From assembly GCA_021800795.1 (NCBI GenBank), contig JAJYYO010000013.1:17824-81823 (forward strand): a stretch of DNA of 64,000 nt. Reading direction: 5' to 3'. Source of the stretch: Pseudomonadota bacterium (lineage in GTDB: Bacteria > Pseudomonadota > Gammaproteobacteria > Burkholderiales > Gallionellaceae). Position 1 is the first letter of the stretch, and the number at the start of each line of letters is the position of its first letter. The translations under genes and the position numbers were made by a program. This document shows positions 1-8,538 of the stretch, piece after piece. The notes below the pieces were generated by a model that did not search any database, was not told the origin of the DNA, and saw only the letters and a list, made by a program, of their open reading frames with translations.

Positions 1-28
1 AAGCGGTGAACCCCAGAAAGTCCGCAGC

Positions 29-1363
29 ATGGGCTGGAAGGAGTTGTATCTGAAAGAGGACTGGTGGGCAATCTGGTTTGGTATCGGCCTCATGGCGCTG
101 GCCGTCTTACTCTTCAGCAGCGGCAGTCATTTTCTGTCTGCGCTGGCGGTCAATCCGGGAGGCGTAAAGTGGTCGTCTTTCGATCAACTGGCGGCGCATT
201 TTGCTAAAAATGCCGGCATGTACGTTTTGCAATTTTTCTGCTGGATGGCGCTCTTCGGCGTGAGTTGTCGCATCATGGGCATCAAGATGCGCGAGTTCGT
301 GCCCTCCTTTGTTTTTCTTTACGTATTGTCCATGGTGATATTCTCCGTCGCAGGATGGGTGAACGCCGCCAAATTCAATCTCGAAGCGCCGCTTGTCGCA
401 CTGGTCGTGGGTCTGCTTATTTCCAACACGGTCAGCCTGCCAAAATGGATGGACAGCGCATTTCGGGTTGAATATTACGTCAAGCTCGGCATTGTCCTGT
501 TGGGCGCGACGTTTCCGATCACGCTGGTGCTTACCGCAGGGCCGATTGCCATCATGCAGGCCACTTTCATTTCACTGGTGACATGTCTTGTCATCTATTT
601 CAGCGCGACCCGGTTGTTCGGACTGGACCGGCGCCTGGCGGCCGTGATCGGGGTGGGCGGATCGGTATGCGGGGTTTCGGCCTCGATGGCGATTGCCGCT
701 TCGGTCGGCGCGAAAAAGGACGATCTTTACACCTCCGTCACGCTGGTGGTGGGCTGGGCGCTGGTGATGATCCTTGTGCTGCCTTTCGTGTCACAGGCGC
801 TGGGGCTTTCCGCCGGGGTGGCCGGCGCCTGGATCGGCACTTCCGAGTTTGCGGATGCCGCCGGGTTTGCCGCTGCCAGCGCCTACGGAAAAATGGCCGG
901 TCATGAGGACTCGACCATCAAGGCGTTCACCCTGATGAAGGTGATCGGGCGCGATCTGTGGATAGGCATCTGGTCCATCGTCTGGGCGCTGATCGCAACC
1001 CTGGTCTGGGAGAAAAAGGAAACGGGCGTAAAGCCGAATGCAGGAGAAATCTGGTGGCGTTTTCCGAAATTCGTGATCGGTTTCTTTGTGGCGTCCATGC
1101 TGATGACCTGGATCACCAGCGGCTATGCAACCGACGAGTTCAACAAGGTGGTGAAACCTGCGCTGATCATGCCGCTGGTGTCGCTGCGCACCTGGGCTTT
1201 CCTGTTCTGCTTCCTGAGTATCGGGCTTACGACCCGTTTTCGCGAACTCAAGCCGGTGGGCTGGAAGACTTTTTCGGCATTCACCATCGGGGTTGCCGTG
1301 AACGTATTGCTGGGCTACTACCTGTCCGCCCATGTTTTTGCGGATCACTGGTCGGCCATGTAA
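29..1363 (+). CDS. YeiH-family putative sulfate exporter (UPF0324)
   Basis: A polytopic membrane protein of at least 444 residues with about ten hydrophobic segments and the N-terminal Lys-Glu-Asp-Trp-Trp signature that I associate with YeiH/UPF0324 proteins, annotated as putative sulfate exporters. A role in exporting the sulfate made by the sulfite-oxidising genes nearby is plausible but inferred from context; family members are poorly characterised. The reading frame stays open upstream to the window edge (nine more codons, no stop), and no good ribosome site precedes the ATG at 29. The true start may therefore lie outside the window and the N terminus should be treated as provisional. Confidence 0.8.
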   Translation: MGWKELYLKEDWWAIWFGIGLMALAVLLFSSGSHFLSALAVNPGGVKWSSFDQLAAHFAKNAGMYVLQFFCWMALFGVSCRIMGIKMREFVPSFVFLYVLSMVIFSVAGWVNAAKFNLEAPLVALVVGLLISNTVSLPKWMDSAFRVEYYVKLGIVLLGATFPITLVLTAGPIAIMQATFISLVTCLVIYFSATRLFGLDRRLAAVIGVGGSVCGVSASMAIAASVGAKKDDLYTSVTLVVGWALVMILVLPFVSQALGLSAGVAGAWIGTSEFADAAGFAAASAYGKMAGHEDSTIKAFTLMKVIGRDLWIGIWSIVWALIATLVWEKKETGVKPNAGEIWWRFPKFVIGFFVASMLMTWITSGYATDEFNKVVKPALIMPLVSLRTWAFLFCFLSIGLTTRFRELKPVGWKTFSAFTIGVAVNVLLGYYLSAHVFADHWSAM

Positions 1364-1389
1364 CGGCGCAAGCCCTGCGCCCAACCCCC

Positions 1390-1599
1390 ATGAATACATG
1401 TTGTCAGTGCGGACACTTCGTCATCGATCCTGAAGCGTTCGAAGCCATGATACCCGGTTTGAACATCGTCAGTTCGGCTTACGGGTCGGTTCGCGCAGAT
1501 ACCGCTTATTGCGAGTTCAAGGACATTTTTCTGACGGATGCGCCTGCCTGCACTGCATTCAAACCACTGCATATTTCCGCTGCCGATGAGGCAGGATAG
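1390..1599 (+). CDS. small cysteine-containing protein of unknown function
   Basis: A 69-residue frame between the exporter and the rhodanese. It begins with a cysteine cluster (Cys4, Cys5, Cys7) and has two more cysteines (Cys41, Cys54), which suggests a metal site or redox-active thiols. Composition looks protein-like and there is no competing gene here, but no convincing ribosome site precedes the ATG, and I do not recognise the family. It could be a short conserved protein of sulfur bacteria or a spurious frame; I lean slightly towards real because of the clustered cysteines. Confidence 0.42.
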   Translation: MNTCCQCGHFVIDPEAFEAMIPGLNIVSSAYGSVRADTAYCEFKDIFLTDAPACTAFKPLHISAADEAG

Positions 1600-1616
1600 A
1601 AACAACGGAAATCGCC

Positions 1617-1622
1617 TATAAT
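1617..1622 (+). promoter_or_regulatory. candidate -10 box upstream of the rhodanese gene
   Basis: A perfect TATAAT lies 31 bases before the rhodanese ATG, in the short gap after the small protein gene. No clear -35 match is visible at the usual 17-base distance, so this is a weak call based on the -10 hexamer and its position. Confidence 0.35.
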
Positions 1623-1652
1623 AGCGCCAGCTGGTCTATCGGGAGCATCATT

Positions 1653-2039
1653 ATGCAACATATGACACCTAAACAAACTTTTGACTTTTTGCAGGCTAAC
1701 CCTGAGGCCGTGTTCGTCGACGTGCGCAGCGAAATGGAGCACCTGTTTGTCGGTCATCCGAGAGGTTCCATCCTGATCCCATGGGTCGACGGACCGGAGT
1801 GGGAAATCAGTCCTGACTTCGTTTCGCACGTAAAAAAAGCCGCCAGCGTGAATCGCCCCGTCGTGCTGATCTGCCGTTCCGGTCGCCGTTCAGTGGATGC
1901 GGGACTGGCGCTGGAAAAAGCCGGGCTTCAGGATGTGTATAACGTGCTGCATGGTTTTGAAGGCGATCTGGATGAACAACATCACCGCAATTCCCACAAC
2001 GGCTGGCGTTTCGACGGTCTGCCATGGGCGCAGACTTGA
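1653..2039 (+). CDS. single-domain rhodanese-like sulfurtransferase
   Basis: A 128-residue single rhodanese domain. The active-site loop Cys-Arg-Ser-Gly-Arg-Arg-Ser is present with Cys74 as the likely persulfide-carrying residue, preceded by the usual Asp-Val-Arg motif of CH2A. No signal peptide is seen, so a cytoplasmic sulfane-sulfur carrier is likely. In many sulfur oxidisers a rhodanese sits next to tusA-dsrE2; here that pair is about 14 kb away, so this enzyme may supply sulfur to it in trans. The start is the ATG after a GGGAG-like site in a short gap that also holds a TATAAT box. Confidence 0.88.
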   Translation: MQHMTPKQTFDFLQANPEAVFVDVRSEMEHLFVGHPRGSILIPWVDGPEWEISPDFVSHVKKAASVNRPVVLICRSGRRSVDAGLALEKAGLQDVYNVLHGFEGDLDEQHHRNSHNGWRFDGLPWAQT

Positions 2040-2064
2040 CCACTATAATTTTTGGAAAAAACGC

Positions 2065-2466
2065 ATGAATACGCCAGTCCCCGATTTTACCGAAGCAGAG
2101 CAAAAGCTTGTCACCACCGAACTGTTCCAGCAGTACGGCAAGCTGGTTCCCATGCAATTGGCTGACAGCGAGTTGCAACTCGATCCACTCTCTACACACC
2201 TGACTTTGTGCCCCACGCTGTACTGGACAGAGCGCGGCGCACAGTTTGTCATATGTAAAATCGCTGACGGACGTTATCGCTGCCAGTTTTTCTATTCCGA
2301 AGCCGATCAATATGGCACCGGCAAAGACGAATATCAGGATCTGCAGGCATGCGTGGTGACGCTATTGCAGGTGCAATCCGATCACGAACGTCAGCTGGCC
2401 GACACTTCCACCAGCGCTACCGCAGCCAATCTTGACGATGAATACCAGGGGCCGCTGGTGATCTGA
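2065..2466 (+). CDS. conserved hypothetical protein
   Basis: A 133-residue soluble, acidic protein 25 bases after the rhodanese gene, so probably in the same transcript. I do not recognise the family. It has no membrane segment, signal peptide or obvious metal motif; the central part alternates beta-strand-like stretches with an aromatic and cysteine sequence (Tyr-Arg-Cys-Gln-Phe-Phe-Tyr), and the C terminus is Ser/Thr/Ala-rich. The start is the ATG at 2065 after an A-rich stretch with a weak ribosome site. Upstream in-frame codons overlap the rhodanese gene and are unlikely to be translated. Confidence 0.65.
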   Translation: MNTPVPDFTEAEQKLVTTELFQQYGKLVPMQLADSELQLDPLSTHLTLCPTLYWTERGAQFVICKIADGRYRCQFFYSEADQYGTGKDEYQDLQACVVTLLQVQSDHERQLADTSTSATAANLDDEYQGPLVI

Positions 2467-2468
2467 AC

Positions 2469-2975
2469 TCAAGCCGCACCCGCGTGCAGCTTGCTCCTGG
2501 CCCGCCTGATGAGGTCAAGATTGAACCAGTCCGATGGGACAACCTCGGCATTGCTTTTTTCGTGGCCTGCGACGATGCGGGCATCGAATCCTGCTTCATG
2601 CAGGTGAGAGGCGTCGTCTTCCGGTACGATGGCGCGCAATTCACTCCGGTAGCCGTAACGCTCGCGTAACTGGCGAGCCGTTGCGTATCCCTGACTTTCG
2701 CTGTGCCGGTCAAATTCAATGGCGATTACGGTGAAGTCATCGATGTCCTGTGCTATCGATTCGGCCCGATCTGCCGCTGTCAGCCAGATACCGAGTGGCC
2801 AGCCGTGTTCATATTCACGGTGTATCAGTTCGGCACGGCGAGCCTGCCAAACCGAAAGCGGTACCAGCAGGGGGCCGACCGGTAATCTCACATTGTGCGG
2901 TGTATCGCCGCGGGCGAGCTTCAGGGTCTTCCATTCGTCAATCACGATGCGGTCATTCTTGATCAGCTTAAACAT
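2469..2975 (-). CDS. DUF934 family protein, sulfite-reductase-associated
   Basis: A 168-residue soluble protein with the features of DUF934: an Asp-Glu-Trp near the N terminus, a Gly-Pro-Leu-Leu-Val-Pro stretch, and an Asp-Phe-Thr-Val-Ile core followed by a Glu-Phe-Asp/Arg-His-Ser-Glu segment. In many proteobacteria DUF934 is encoded beside the assimilatory sulfite reductase genes cysI/cysH. Here it stands alone, converging on the preceding small protein gene with a 2-base gap, and no cysI is in the window. A role in sulfite or sulfate metabolism is suggested only by family context. The function of DUF934 itself is not established. Confidence 0.8.
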   Translation of the reverse strand: MFKLIKNDRIVIDEWKTLKLARGDTPHNVRLPVGPLLVPLSVWQARRAELIHREYEHGWPLGIWLTAADRAESIAQDIDDFTVIAIEFDRHSESQGYATARQLRERYGYRSELRAIVPEDDASHLHEAGFDARIVAGHEKSNAEVVPSDWFNLDLIRRARSKLHAGAA

Positions 2976-3176
2976 TGCATTGCCTCCTTTTGAGTTAATT
3001 ACAACTTGCAGGGAGGCAGTCTAGCGATATTTTATATGCGTGTTAAATACTTGTTTGTTACTTCTAAATAGCTTTTTTGTATATAGTGGAAATTTACCAG
3101 ACGTCGTTCACGTTTAACGTCGGCAGTATCATAGCGTCAGCCGTTCGTGTTACCCACGGCCTTTCATATAGAACTA

Positions 3177-4070
3177 TTAGTCTTCGTCGACCAGGTCGTC
3201 CTCATGCTGCGCCTTGATTGCAGCGGCCTCAAGTTCGAGTCGCATGCGCGAGTCCTGAACCTGCTTGCGGCGAACGAGCAGGGCGTCTTCACTCATCTTG
3301 ATGGTTTCCTCGCCAAACAGCACCTGACGCAGGAAACGGAAACCGAACTGCATCAACACATCGTCAGAAGTCCATGTTGCGCGCTCTTTGTCAGAAATGT
3401 CATAAAGCATATTGAATGAGTCGCTGAGCGCGAATTCGCGGAAGCGGTCGATATCGTAGCAGGCCATGAAAAACAGTTGCAGGCTGCGTTTTGAAGGCTT
3501 GCCGATAGACGGGCCGGATGATTTTTTCTTCAGGATCAGTTGGCGCCATCCGCGCGAGGCTTCGTCGTAGGGTTCGATGCCTTGTTCCGCGCGGTATTCG
3601 TCTATGGTGAGCGAGCGGGGTTCCAGGTGTCCCAGGCAGTGATCTTCCTTGACCAGCGCATAGGCGTTGCGGTCGACGTATTCGTCCTGTCTGCGCAGGG
3701 ACAGCAGCGCTACAGGGTAATAGCGGCAGGCCGTGGGTCTGTCTTCGTAAACGCTGCAACCATCAATGGTCATGAACTGGCAGGCGGTGCCATTTTCAAC
3801 CGGCTTGAGTTTTACCCCGGCAATGCTGTTCATTTCCATTTCAAAGGGGAAGGTAAAATGTTCCAGAAATTCGCTGGAAGTGATAGCCAGCCTGTTTTTC
3901 AGGCGCACGATGTCGTAAGGCGTGAGGCTGATGTCGATCGATTTGCAGCAGGCGTTGAAACATCCGATGCCTTTATGGCAACTGAACTGGATGGTCTTGT
4001 TGCCTTCGAACATTTCCGGCATGACCGGACTGGTCGGATACGGGTTGGTGTTGTCACTGGTTTGATTCAT
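3177..4070 (-). CDS. YkgJ-family cysteine-cluster (zinc/iron-chelating) protein
   Basis: A 297-residue protein with the YkgJ/UPF0153 pattern: Cys31-x5-Cys37-x3-Cys41-Cys42 near the N terminus and a second Cys pair in the context Cys-Ser-Val-Tyr-Glu-Asp-Arg-Pro-x-x-Cys, typical of the zinc- or iron-chelating domain. The C-terminal 150 residues are mostly helical and end in an acidic tail. It lies 87 bases downstream of aprA on the same strand, separated by a terminator-like hairpin, so it may be only partly co-transcribed with sat-aprBA. A role in metal or Fe-S supply is possible but not shown. Confidence 0.8.
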   Translation of the reverse strand: MNQTSDNTNPYPTSPVMPEMFEGNKTIQFSCHKGIGCFNACCKSIDISLTPYDIVRLKNRLAITSSEFLEHFTFPFEMEMNSIAGVKLKPVENGTACQFMTIDGCSVYEDRPTACRYYPVALLSLRRQDEYVDRNAYALVKEDHCLGHLEPRSLTIDEYRAEQGIEPYDEASRGWRQLILKKKSSGPSIGKPSKRSLQLFFMACYDIDRFREFALSDSFNMLYDISDKERATWTSDDVLMQFGFRFLRQVLFGEETIKMSEDALLVRRKQVQDSRMRLELEAAAIKAQHEDDLVDED

Positions 4071-4091
4071 TTATTCTTTCCTGACGCGTAT

Positions 4092-4140
4092 AAAATAAAG
4101 AGGGCGCCTGAGAGTTCGTGAACGAACCCCGCAGGCACCC
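4092..4140 (-). terminator. putative terminator after aprA
   Basis: Read on the minus strand, an arm GGGTGCCTG pairs with CAGGCGCCC. The loop contains a second small palindrome (GTTCGT/ACGAAC), and the stem is followed by a T-rich stretch (TCTTTATTTTAT). It lies directly after the aprA stop codon and before the YkgJ gene, consistent with an intrinsic, perhaps leaky, terminator. Confidence 0.55.
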
Positions 4141-4157
4141 GTATTCACGTCATGCAG

Positions 4158-6194
4158 CTAGTGCGCAGCCGGCTTGAACAGCTTGGACTTGTCGACCAGG
4201 TCGACATGCTTGCGCTTGAAGCAGGTCCATTTTTTGGTATTTTTATTGTAAATGGAATTCACAAAGCAATGCCAGTTTTTCTCATCGATAAAGTTCTTGT
4301 CGGTGCGATAGTAGAAACCCGGATAACGGGATTCTTCACGGAACTGGATGTGCTTCATGTGCGCTTCCGCAGTGATAATGCGGTGGTAGTTTTCCCATGC
4401 ACGCAGCAACTCATGAAGGTCTTTTGCGCGCATTTTTTCTGCGTCTTCCTTGAGCATTTCCAGCTTTTCTTCTGCAACCGCCAGCATCTTGTCGTTGGTG
4501 TTGTAGTAAGTTGCAACACCTGCAACATACTCGTCCATGATTTTCTGCAAACGCATTTGCAGCATCTTGGGCGTGATGTAATGCGGGTTGACGTCGATTG
4601 CTGTGGTGTAGTCCTTGTGCTCCAGGAAGGTGCGCACCGGCTTGTAGATTTCTTCGGCCAATTGCTCCGGCGTCACGTCAAACTCAGGCTTCCAGTCCTT
4701 GTTATCCAGTGCATACTTGATCATTGCCTTGGAAGCCAGGCGACCTTCGGTGTGTGAACCCGAGGAGAACTTGTGGCCGGATGCGCCCACGCCATCGCCT
4801 GCGGTAAACAGACCCTTGACGGTGGTCATCGAACGGTAGCCCCAGTTCCAGCCTTTTGGCAGGTGAGCCGGGATTTTGTCCTTTTCTTCATGCTCTTCGT
4901 CAGTAGGCGCGCCAAGATCTTCAGGGCCGGATACCCAGATACCGCAGCAACCGGAGTGTGATCCCAGCAGGTAGGGTTCGGTCGGCATCAGTTCGGAATT
5001 TTTCTTCTCAGGTTCGATGTTTTCACCGACCCAGATGCCGCACTGGCCGATGCACATGTCCAGAAAGTCTTCCCAGGCTTCGGCCTCCAGGTGTTTGACT
5101 TCCTTGGGCGACAGGGTCTCGCGCAGTTTTGCGAGCGCCGTGACGGTGTCCATGTAAATCGGGCCGCGGCCTTCCTTCATTTCTTTGAGCATCAGGTGAT
5201 TGCGCAGGCAGGAAGCGGGTACGGCAGCCTGCCCGTAGGGAGGATAGTCGTTGAGCATTTCCTTGTTCTTGACCATGTAGTCTTCGCCATAAGCATTGGT
5301 CGCCTTGGCTTTGAACAACAGGAACCATGCGCCGACCGGGCCGTAACCGTCCTTGAAGCGGGCCGGCACGAAACGGTTTTCCATCATGGTCATCTCGGCA
5401 CCGGCTTCGGCAGCCATCGCATAAGTGGAACCTGCGTTCCATACCGGATACCAGGCGCGACCGGAACCTTCACCGACCGAACGTGGGCGGAACAGGTTCA
5501 CGCAACCGCCGGCGGCAAGCATGATGGACTTGGCTTTGTAGATATGGATGGTGTTGTCGCGTACCGAGAAGCCGACGGCGCCCGCGATGCGGCTCGGATC
5601 GTTCTTGTCGTTGATCAGCTTGACGATGAAGATGCGCTCTTCGATACGGTCGAGTCCGAGGGCTTTCTTGGCAGCCTCGGCGACGATCCACTTGTAGGAT
5701 TCGCCATTGATCATGATCTGCCATTTTCCGGAACGCACCGGTTTTCCGCCATCCTTCAAGCTGGGCAGGCCTTCCTTGATGGATTCGGCGCCATCGTGGC
5801 GCACGCCTTCCGAGTCGGTCTTCCAGATCGGCAGGCCCCATTCTTCGAACAGATGTACCGAATCATCGACGTTGCGGCCGAGATCGTAGGCCAGATCGTC
5901 GCGCGTAATGCCCATCAAATCGTTCGAGACCATGCGTGCGTAATCGGCAGGGTCCTGCTCCGTGCCGATGTAGGTGTTGATTGCGGAAAGTCCTTGAGCT
6001 ACGGCGCCGGAGCGATCCATCGCCGCCTTGTCGACCAGTTTGATTTTAAGTTCGACGCCGGATTCGGCCTTGACAGCCTCGGCCCAGCGCATCATTTCGT
6101 AAGCGGCACCGCAACACGCCATGCCGCCGCCGATCAGAAGAATATCCAGTTCTTCCTGAACAATTCTTGGATTACCAAAAGTTCCTTCAGACAT
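4158..6194 (-). CDS. aprA: adenylylsulfate (APS) reductase, alpha subunit
   Basis: A flavoprotein subunit of dissimilatory APS reductase, 678 residues. In sulfur oxidisers it works in reverse, forming APS from sulfite and AMP in the cytoplasm. The N-terminal dinucleotide fold (Ile-Gly-Gly-Gly-Met-Ala-Cys-Cys-Gly-Ala-Ala) binds FAD, and a Ser-Gly-Cys-Cys-Gly-Ile-Trp-Val segment typical of AprA is near residues 410-425. A GTG two codons upstream is also in frame, but the ATG at 6194 has the better spacing (9 bases) from GGGAG. It follows aprB after a structured 106-base gap and belongs to the sat-aprB-aprA unit. Confidence 0.97.
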   Translation of the reverse strand: MSEGTFGNPRIVQEELDILLIGGGMACCGAAYEMMRWAEAVKAESGVELKIKLVDKAAMDRSGAVAQGLSAINTYIGTEQDPADYARMVSNDLMGITRDDLAYDLGRNVDDSVHLFEEWGLPIWKTDSEGVRHDGAESIKEGLPSLKDGGKPVRSGKWQIMINGESYKWIVAEAAKKALGLDRIEERIFIVKLINDKNDPSRIAGAVGFSVRDNTIHIYKAKSIMLAAGGCVNLFRPRSVGEGSGRAWYPVWNAGSTYAMAAEAGAEMTMMENRFVPARFKDGYGPVGAWFLLFKAKATNAYGEDYMVKNKEMLNDYPPYGQAAVPASCLRNHLMLKEMKEGRGPIYMDTVTALAKLRETLSPKEVKHLEAEAWEDFLDMCIGQCGIWVGENIEPEKKNSELMPTEPYLLGSHSGCCGIWVSGPEDLGAPTDEEHEEKDKIPAHLPKGWNWGYRSMTTVKGLFTAGDGVGASGHKFSSGSHTEGRLASKAMIKYALDNKDWKPEFDVTPEQLAEEIYKPVRTFLEHKDYTTAIDVNPHYITPKMLQMRLQKIMDEYVAGVATYYNTNDKMLAVAEEKLEMLKEDAEKMRAKDLHELLRAWENYHRIITAEAHMKHIQFREESRYPGFYYRTDKNFIDEKNWHCFVNSIYNKNTKKWTCFKRKHVDLVDKSKLFKPAAH

Positions 6195-6225
6195 TTTCAC
6201 TTACTCCCTGTTTGTTATGATTCTG

Positions 6226-6301
6226 AGTCGGGTTAATGCCGCAAGGGCAATCCCTCGGAACACAGCGATGTACTGCTTTGTTCCTGCATGAAAACCCGAC
6301 T
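6226..6301 (-). other. structured aprB-aprA intercistronic region
   Basis: AGTCGGGTT (6226-6234) and AACCCGACT (6293-6301) form a perfect 9-bp outer stem, extended after a bulge by ATGC/GCAT. Inside, GGAACA pairs with TGTTCC-like bases. The outer arm overlaps the aprB stop codon. There is no T-run, so this is more likely an RNA processing, stability or translation element than a terminator. Confidence 0.5.
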
Positions 6302-6774
6302 TACCGGCGGATCAGCTCTTCAGGACGGCCTGCGCGATAACCGCCCATCACTTCTCTGGTAAATACGCCCGGGGACGTCAGATCGGCCATCTTGGGCATC
6401 GGTTTGCTGCCGTAAGGATCGATAGAGCCCTCGCTCGTTGTGCGGATAGGGAATTTGAAACGCTTGAGCGTGCCGTTTCTGAATTTGATCGTCCACATGA
6501 TCGAATCGGAACCGCGCATCGGTTGCACCGATCCACCCAGCGGGACGATGTCGGCATAATGGCGAACTTCGATGGCATTCTGCGGGCAGATCTTGACGCA
6601 TGAATAGCATTCCCAGCACTGTTCGGGCTCCTGATTGTAAGCTTTCATGGCATGGCCGGTCGCTGAACCATCCTTGTCCAGCATCATCAGGTCGTGCGGG
6701 CAAATATACATGCAGGCGGTCTTGTCCTGACCCTTGCAGCCGTCACATTTTTCGGTACGTACGAATGTTGGCAA
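6301..6774 (-). CDS. aprB: adenylylsulfate (APS) reductase, beta subunit
   Basis: The iron-sulfur subunit of APS reductase, 157 residues, carrying two [4Fe-4S] clusters to shuttle electrons from the AprA flavin. The first motif is Cys-Asp-Gly-Cys-Lys-Gly...Cys-Met-Tyr-Ile-Cys-Pro, the second Cys-Trp-Glu-Cys-Tyr-Ser-Cys-Val-Lys-Ile-Cys-Pro. The C-terminal tail that wraps around AprA is present. I choose the TTG at 6774: it gives the family-typical N terminus (Met-Pro-Thr-Phe-Val) and lies 8 bases after AAAGGAG. A TTG two codons earlier is only 2 bases from that site. It lies between sat and aprA, as is common in sulfur oxidisers. Confidence 0.97.
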   Translation of the reverse strand: MPTFVRTEKCDGCKGQDKTACMYICPHDLMMLDKDGSATGHAMKAYNQEPEQCWECYSCVKICPQNAIEVRHYADIVPLGGSVQPMRGSDSIMWTIKFRNGTLKRFKFPIRTTSEGSIDPYGSKPMPKMADLTSPGVFTREVMGGYRAGRPEELIRR

Positions 6775-6920
6775 TTTCAATACTCCTTTGAAAAATCAAA
6801 CACAAATATCCACACGATGCGTGGAACCCCCATAGAACTCCTGAGCAAGTGATAGTGCATTGTGCGTACTGTCCGATCGAACCGTATGCCTTGCAAAGCT
6901 TGTTCAGGGATTCCTGATCA

Positions 6921-8135
6921 TCAGCGTCCGGAGTGACCGCTGAGTTTTACTTCTACTTTCTCATCATCGGCAAGGCCGGCATAGTAGCCGCGCAGCACTT
7001 CCAGCACCTCGGGGCGGCTGAATTCAGCCGGAACCTCGGCATTTTCCGAGAGCATCTTGCGCAGCTTGGTGCCGGATAACAACAGGCGGTCGCCCCCTTC
7101 GTGCGGGCAGGTGCGTGCGGAGGCCATGCCGCCGCACTTGTAACACCAGAAGGTCCAGTCTATCTTGAGCGCCTGGGTCTCCAGCGCATCCCTGGGTATC
7201 TTGTCGAAGATATGATGCGCATCGAAAGGGCCGTAGTAATTACCGACGCCGGCATGGTCGCGACCGACGATCAGGTGCGAGCAGCCGTAGTTCTGGCGGA
7301 ACAGCGCGTGCAGCAATGCCTCTCTGGGGCCTGCATAACGCATGTCCAGCGGGTAGCCTGCCTGTATCACGGTGTTGGGTACGAAATAATTTTCGATCAG
7401 TGTGGAGATGGCCTCGGTTCTGACTTCGGCGGGAATGTCGCCCGGTTTGAGATTGCCGAGCAGGGAGTGAATCAGTACGCCATCGCAGATTTCTATCGCT
7501 ACTTTGGCCAGATATTCGTGCGAGCGGTGCATCGGATTGCGAGTCTGGAACGCCGCTACCTTGCTCCAACCCATGGTTTCAAACAATTCTCGTGTCTCGC
7601 GCGGCGACATGAATTGCTTGCCGTATTTTTTGTCGAAACCGCCCTGGGAAAGAACTTTGAGCGGGCCCGCAAGATTGACATTGCCCTGTTCCATCACCAT
7701 TTTCACGCCCGGATGTTCGAGATCGGTAGTGCCAAATACGGTTGCGCACTCGTGCGCCTTGTCGATGGTGTATTTTTCGGTGATGCGCATGGTCGCCAGG
7801 ATGCTGTCATCATCCGGATCGAGCAGGGCAATGTTGCTGCCGGTTTTGATCAGATCCGCGCGGGCGTTGTCGATGGAGAGGGTAATGGGGATAGGCCAGA
7901 ACAGGCCGTTGGCCATTTTCATTCCGGCGCAAACGCCCTGCCAGTCGGTATAGGACATGAAGCCATCAAGCGGGGTGAAGCCGCCTATGCCCATCATGAC
8001 AAGGTCGCCCTTCTCCCGAGAACTGACGGTAATCTGAGGTAGCGAACGCGCATATTCCAGTTCGTCTGCGAGCTCAGTCCCTTGTAGCAACAAGGGATTT
8101 AAATCGTCCCCACCATGCGGTTTGACCAGTGCCAT
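6921..8135 (-). CDS. sat: ATP sulfurylase (sulfate adenylyltransferase)
   Basis: A 404-residue single-chain ATP sulfurylase that, in the oxidative direction, turns APS and pyrophosphate into sulfate and ATP, conserving energy by substrate-level phosphorylation. Visible motifs are Gln-Thr-Arg-Asn-Pro-Met-His-Arg-x-His (nucleotide and sulfate binding), Gly-Arg-Asp-His-Ala-Gly-Val-Gly and a zinc-type Cys-Tyr-Lys-Cys...Cys-Pro-His near residue 340. The ATG at 8135 follows a strong GGGAGGGG site at good spacing; a TTG six codons upstream is less likely. It is the first gene of sat-aprB-aprA and divergent from soeABC. Confidence 0.97.
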   Translation of the reverse strand: MALVKPHGGDDLNPLLLQGTELADELEYARSLPQITVSSREKGDLVMMGIGGFTPLDGFMSYTDWQGVCAGMKMANGLFWPIPITLSIDNARADLIKTGSNIALLDPDDDSILATMRITEKYTIDKAHECATVFGTTDLEHPGVKMVMEQGNVNLAGPLKVLSQGGFDKKYGKQFMSPRETRELFETMGWSKVAAFQTRNPMHRSHEYLAKVAIEICDGVLIHSLLGNLKPGDIPAEVRTEAISTLIENYFVPNTVIQAGYPLDMRYAGPREALLHALFRQNYGCSHLIVGRDHAGVGNYYGPFDAHHIFDKIPRDALETQALKIDWTFWCYKCGGMASARTCPHEGGDRLLLSGTKLRKMLSENAEVPAEFSRPEVLEVLRGYYAGLADDEKVEVKLSGHSGR

Positions 8136-8538
8136 CCTATTTACCCCTCCCAATCATAATTGGACTGCGGAAATGAATATACTATTTAAAACGCGATTCA
8201 GGCCGTGGGCTGCTCTGATTTTCTAGTGACGAATGCTATGGCTTTTTTCAGTATATCGCGACCCCTCTTACGGGTTATAGGCGGATAGCTCATCACGGCT
8301 ATGGATGGCCGGGCTCTCCATTGGGCATAATGGCATCCCTTTGAAAAGGCTCACCTTGTAGTCTTTGAAGCTGTGCATGTTTCACGGATGCTGTTGATTT
8401 TCCGTGATCTGTGCAGATTTATGTATAGATATTTATCAGGCTGTTATGATTATCCCCTCGCAGCATACTGACAGGACGTCAGAATGATTTTAATCGGGCG
8501 TTCGATTGCCAGCAGAATTTTTACCAGCGGAACCTTGA
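8136..8538. promoter_or_regulatory. 403-base divergent promoter region between sat and soeA
   Basis: No gene is visible. The region must hold promoters for both sulfite-oxidation operons. At 8261-8278 it carries ACCC and GGGTTAT separated by 7 bases. This resembles, with a different spacer, the ACCC-N4-GGGTTAT palindrome found near tusA, dsrA and petA. I could not assign -35/-10 boxes with confidence. Confidence 0.4.

Noticed and set aside
5091..6236. 381-codon open frame antisense to aprA
   Set aside because: A shadow of aprA on the opposite strand; aprA is unmistakable and this frame has no recognisable protein.
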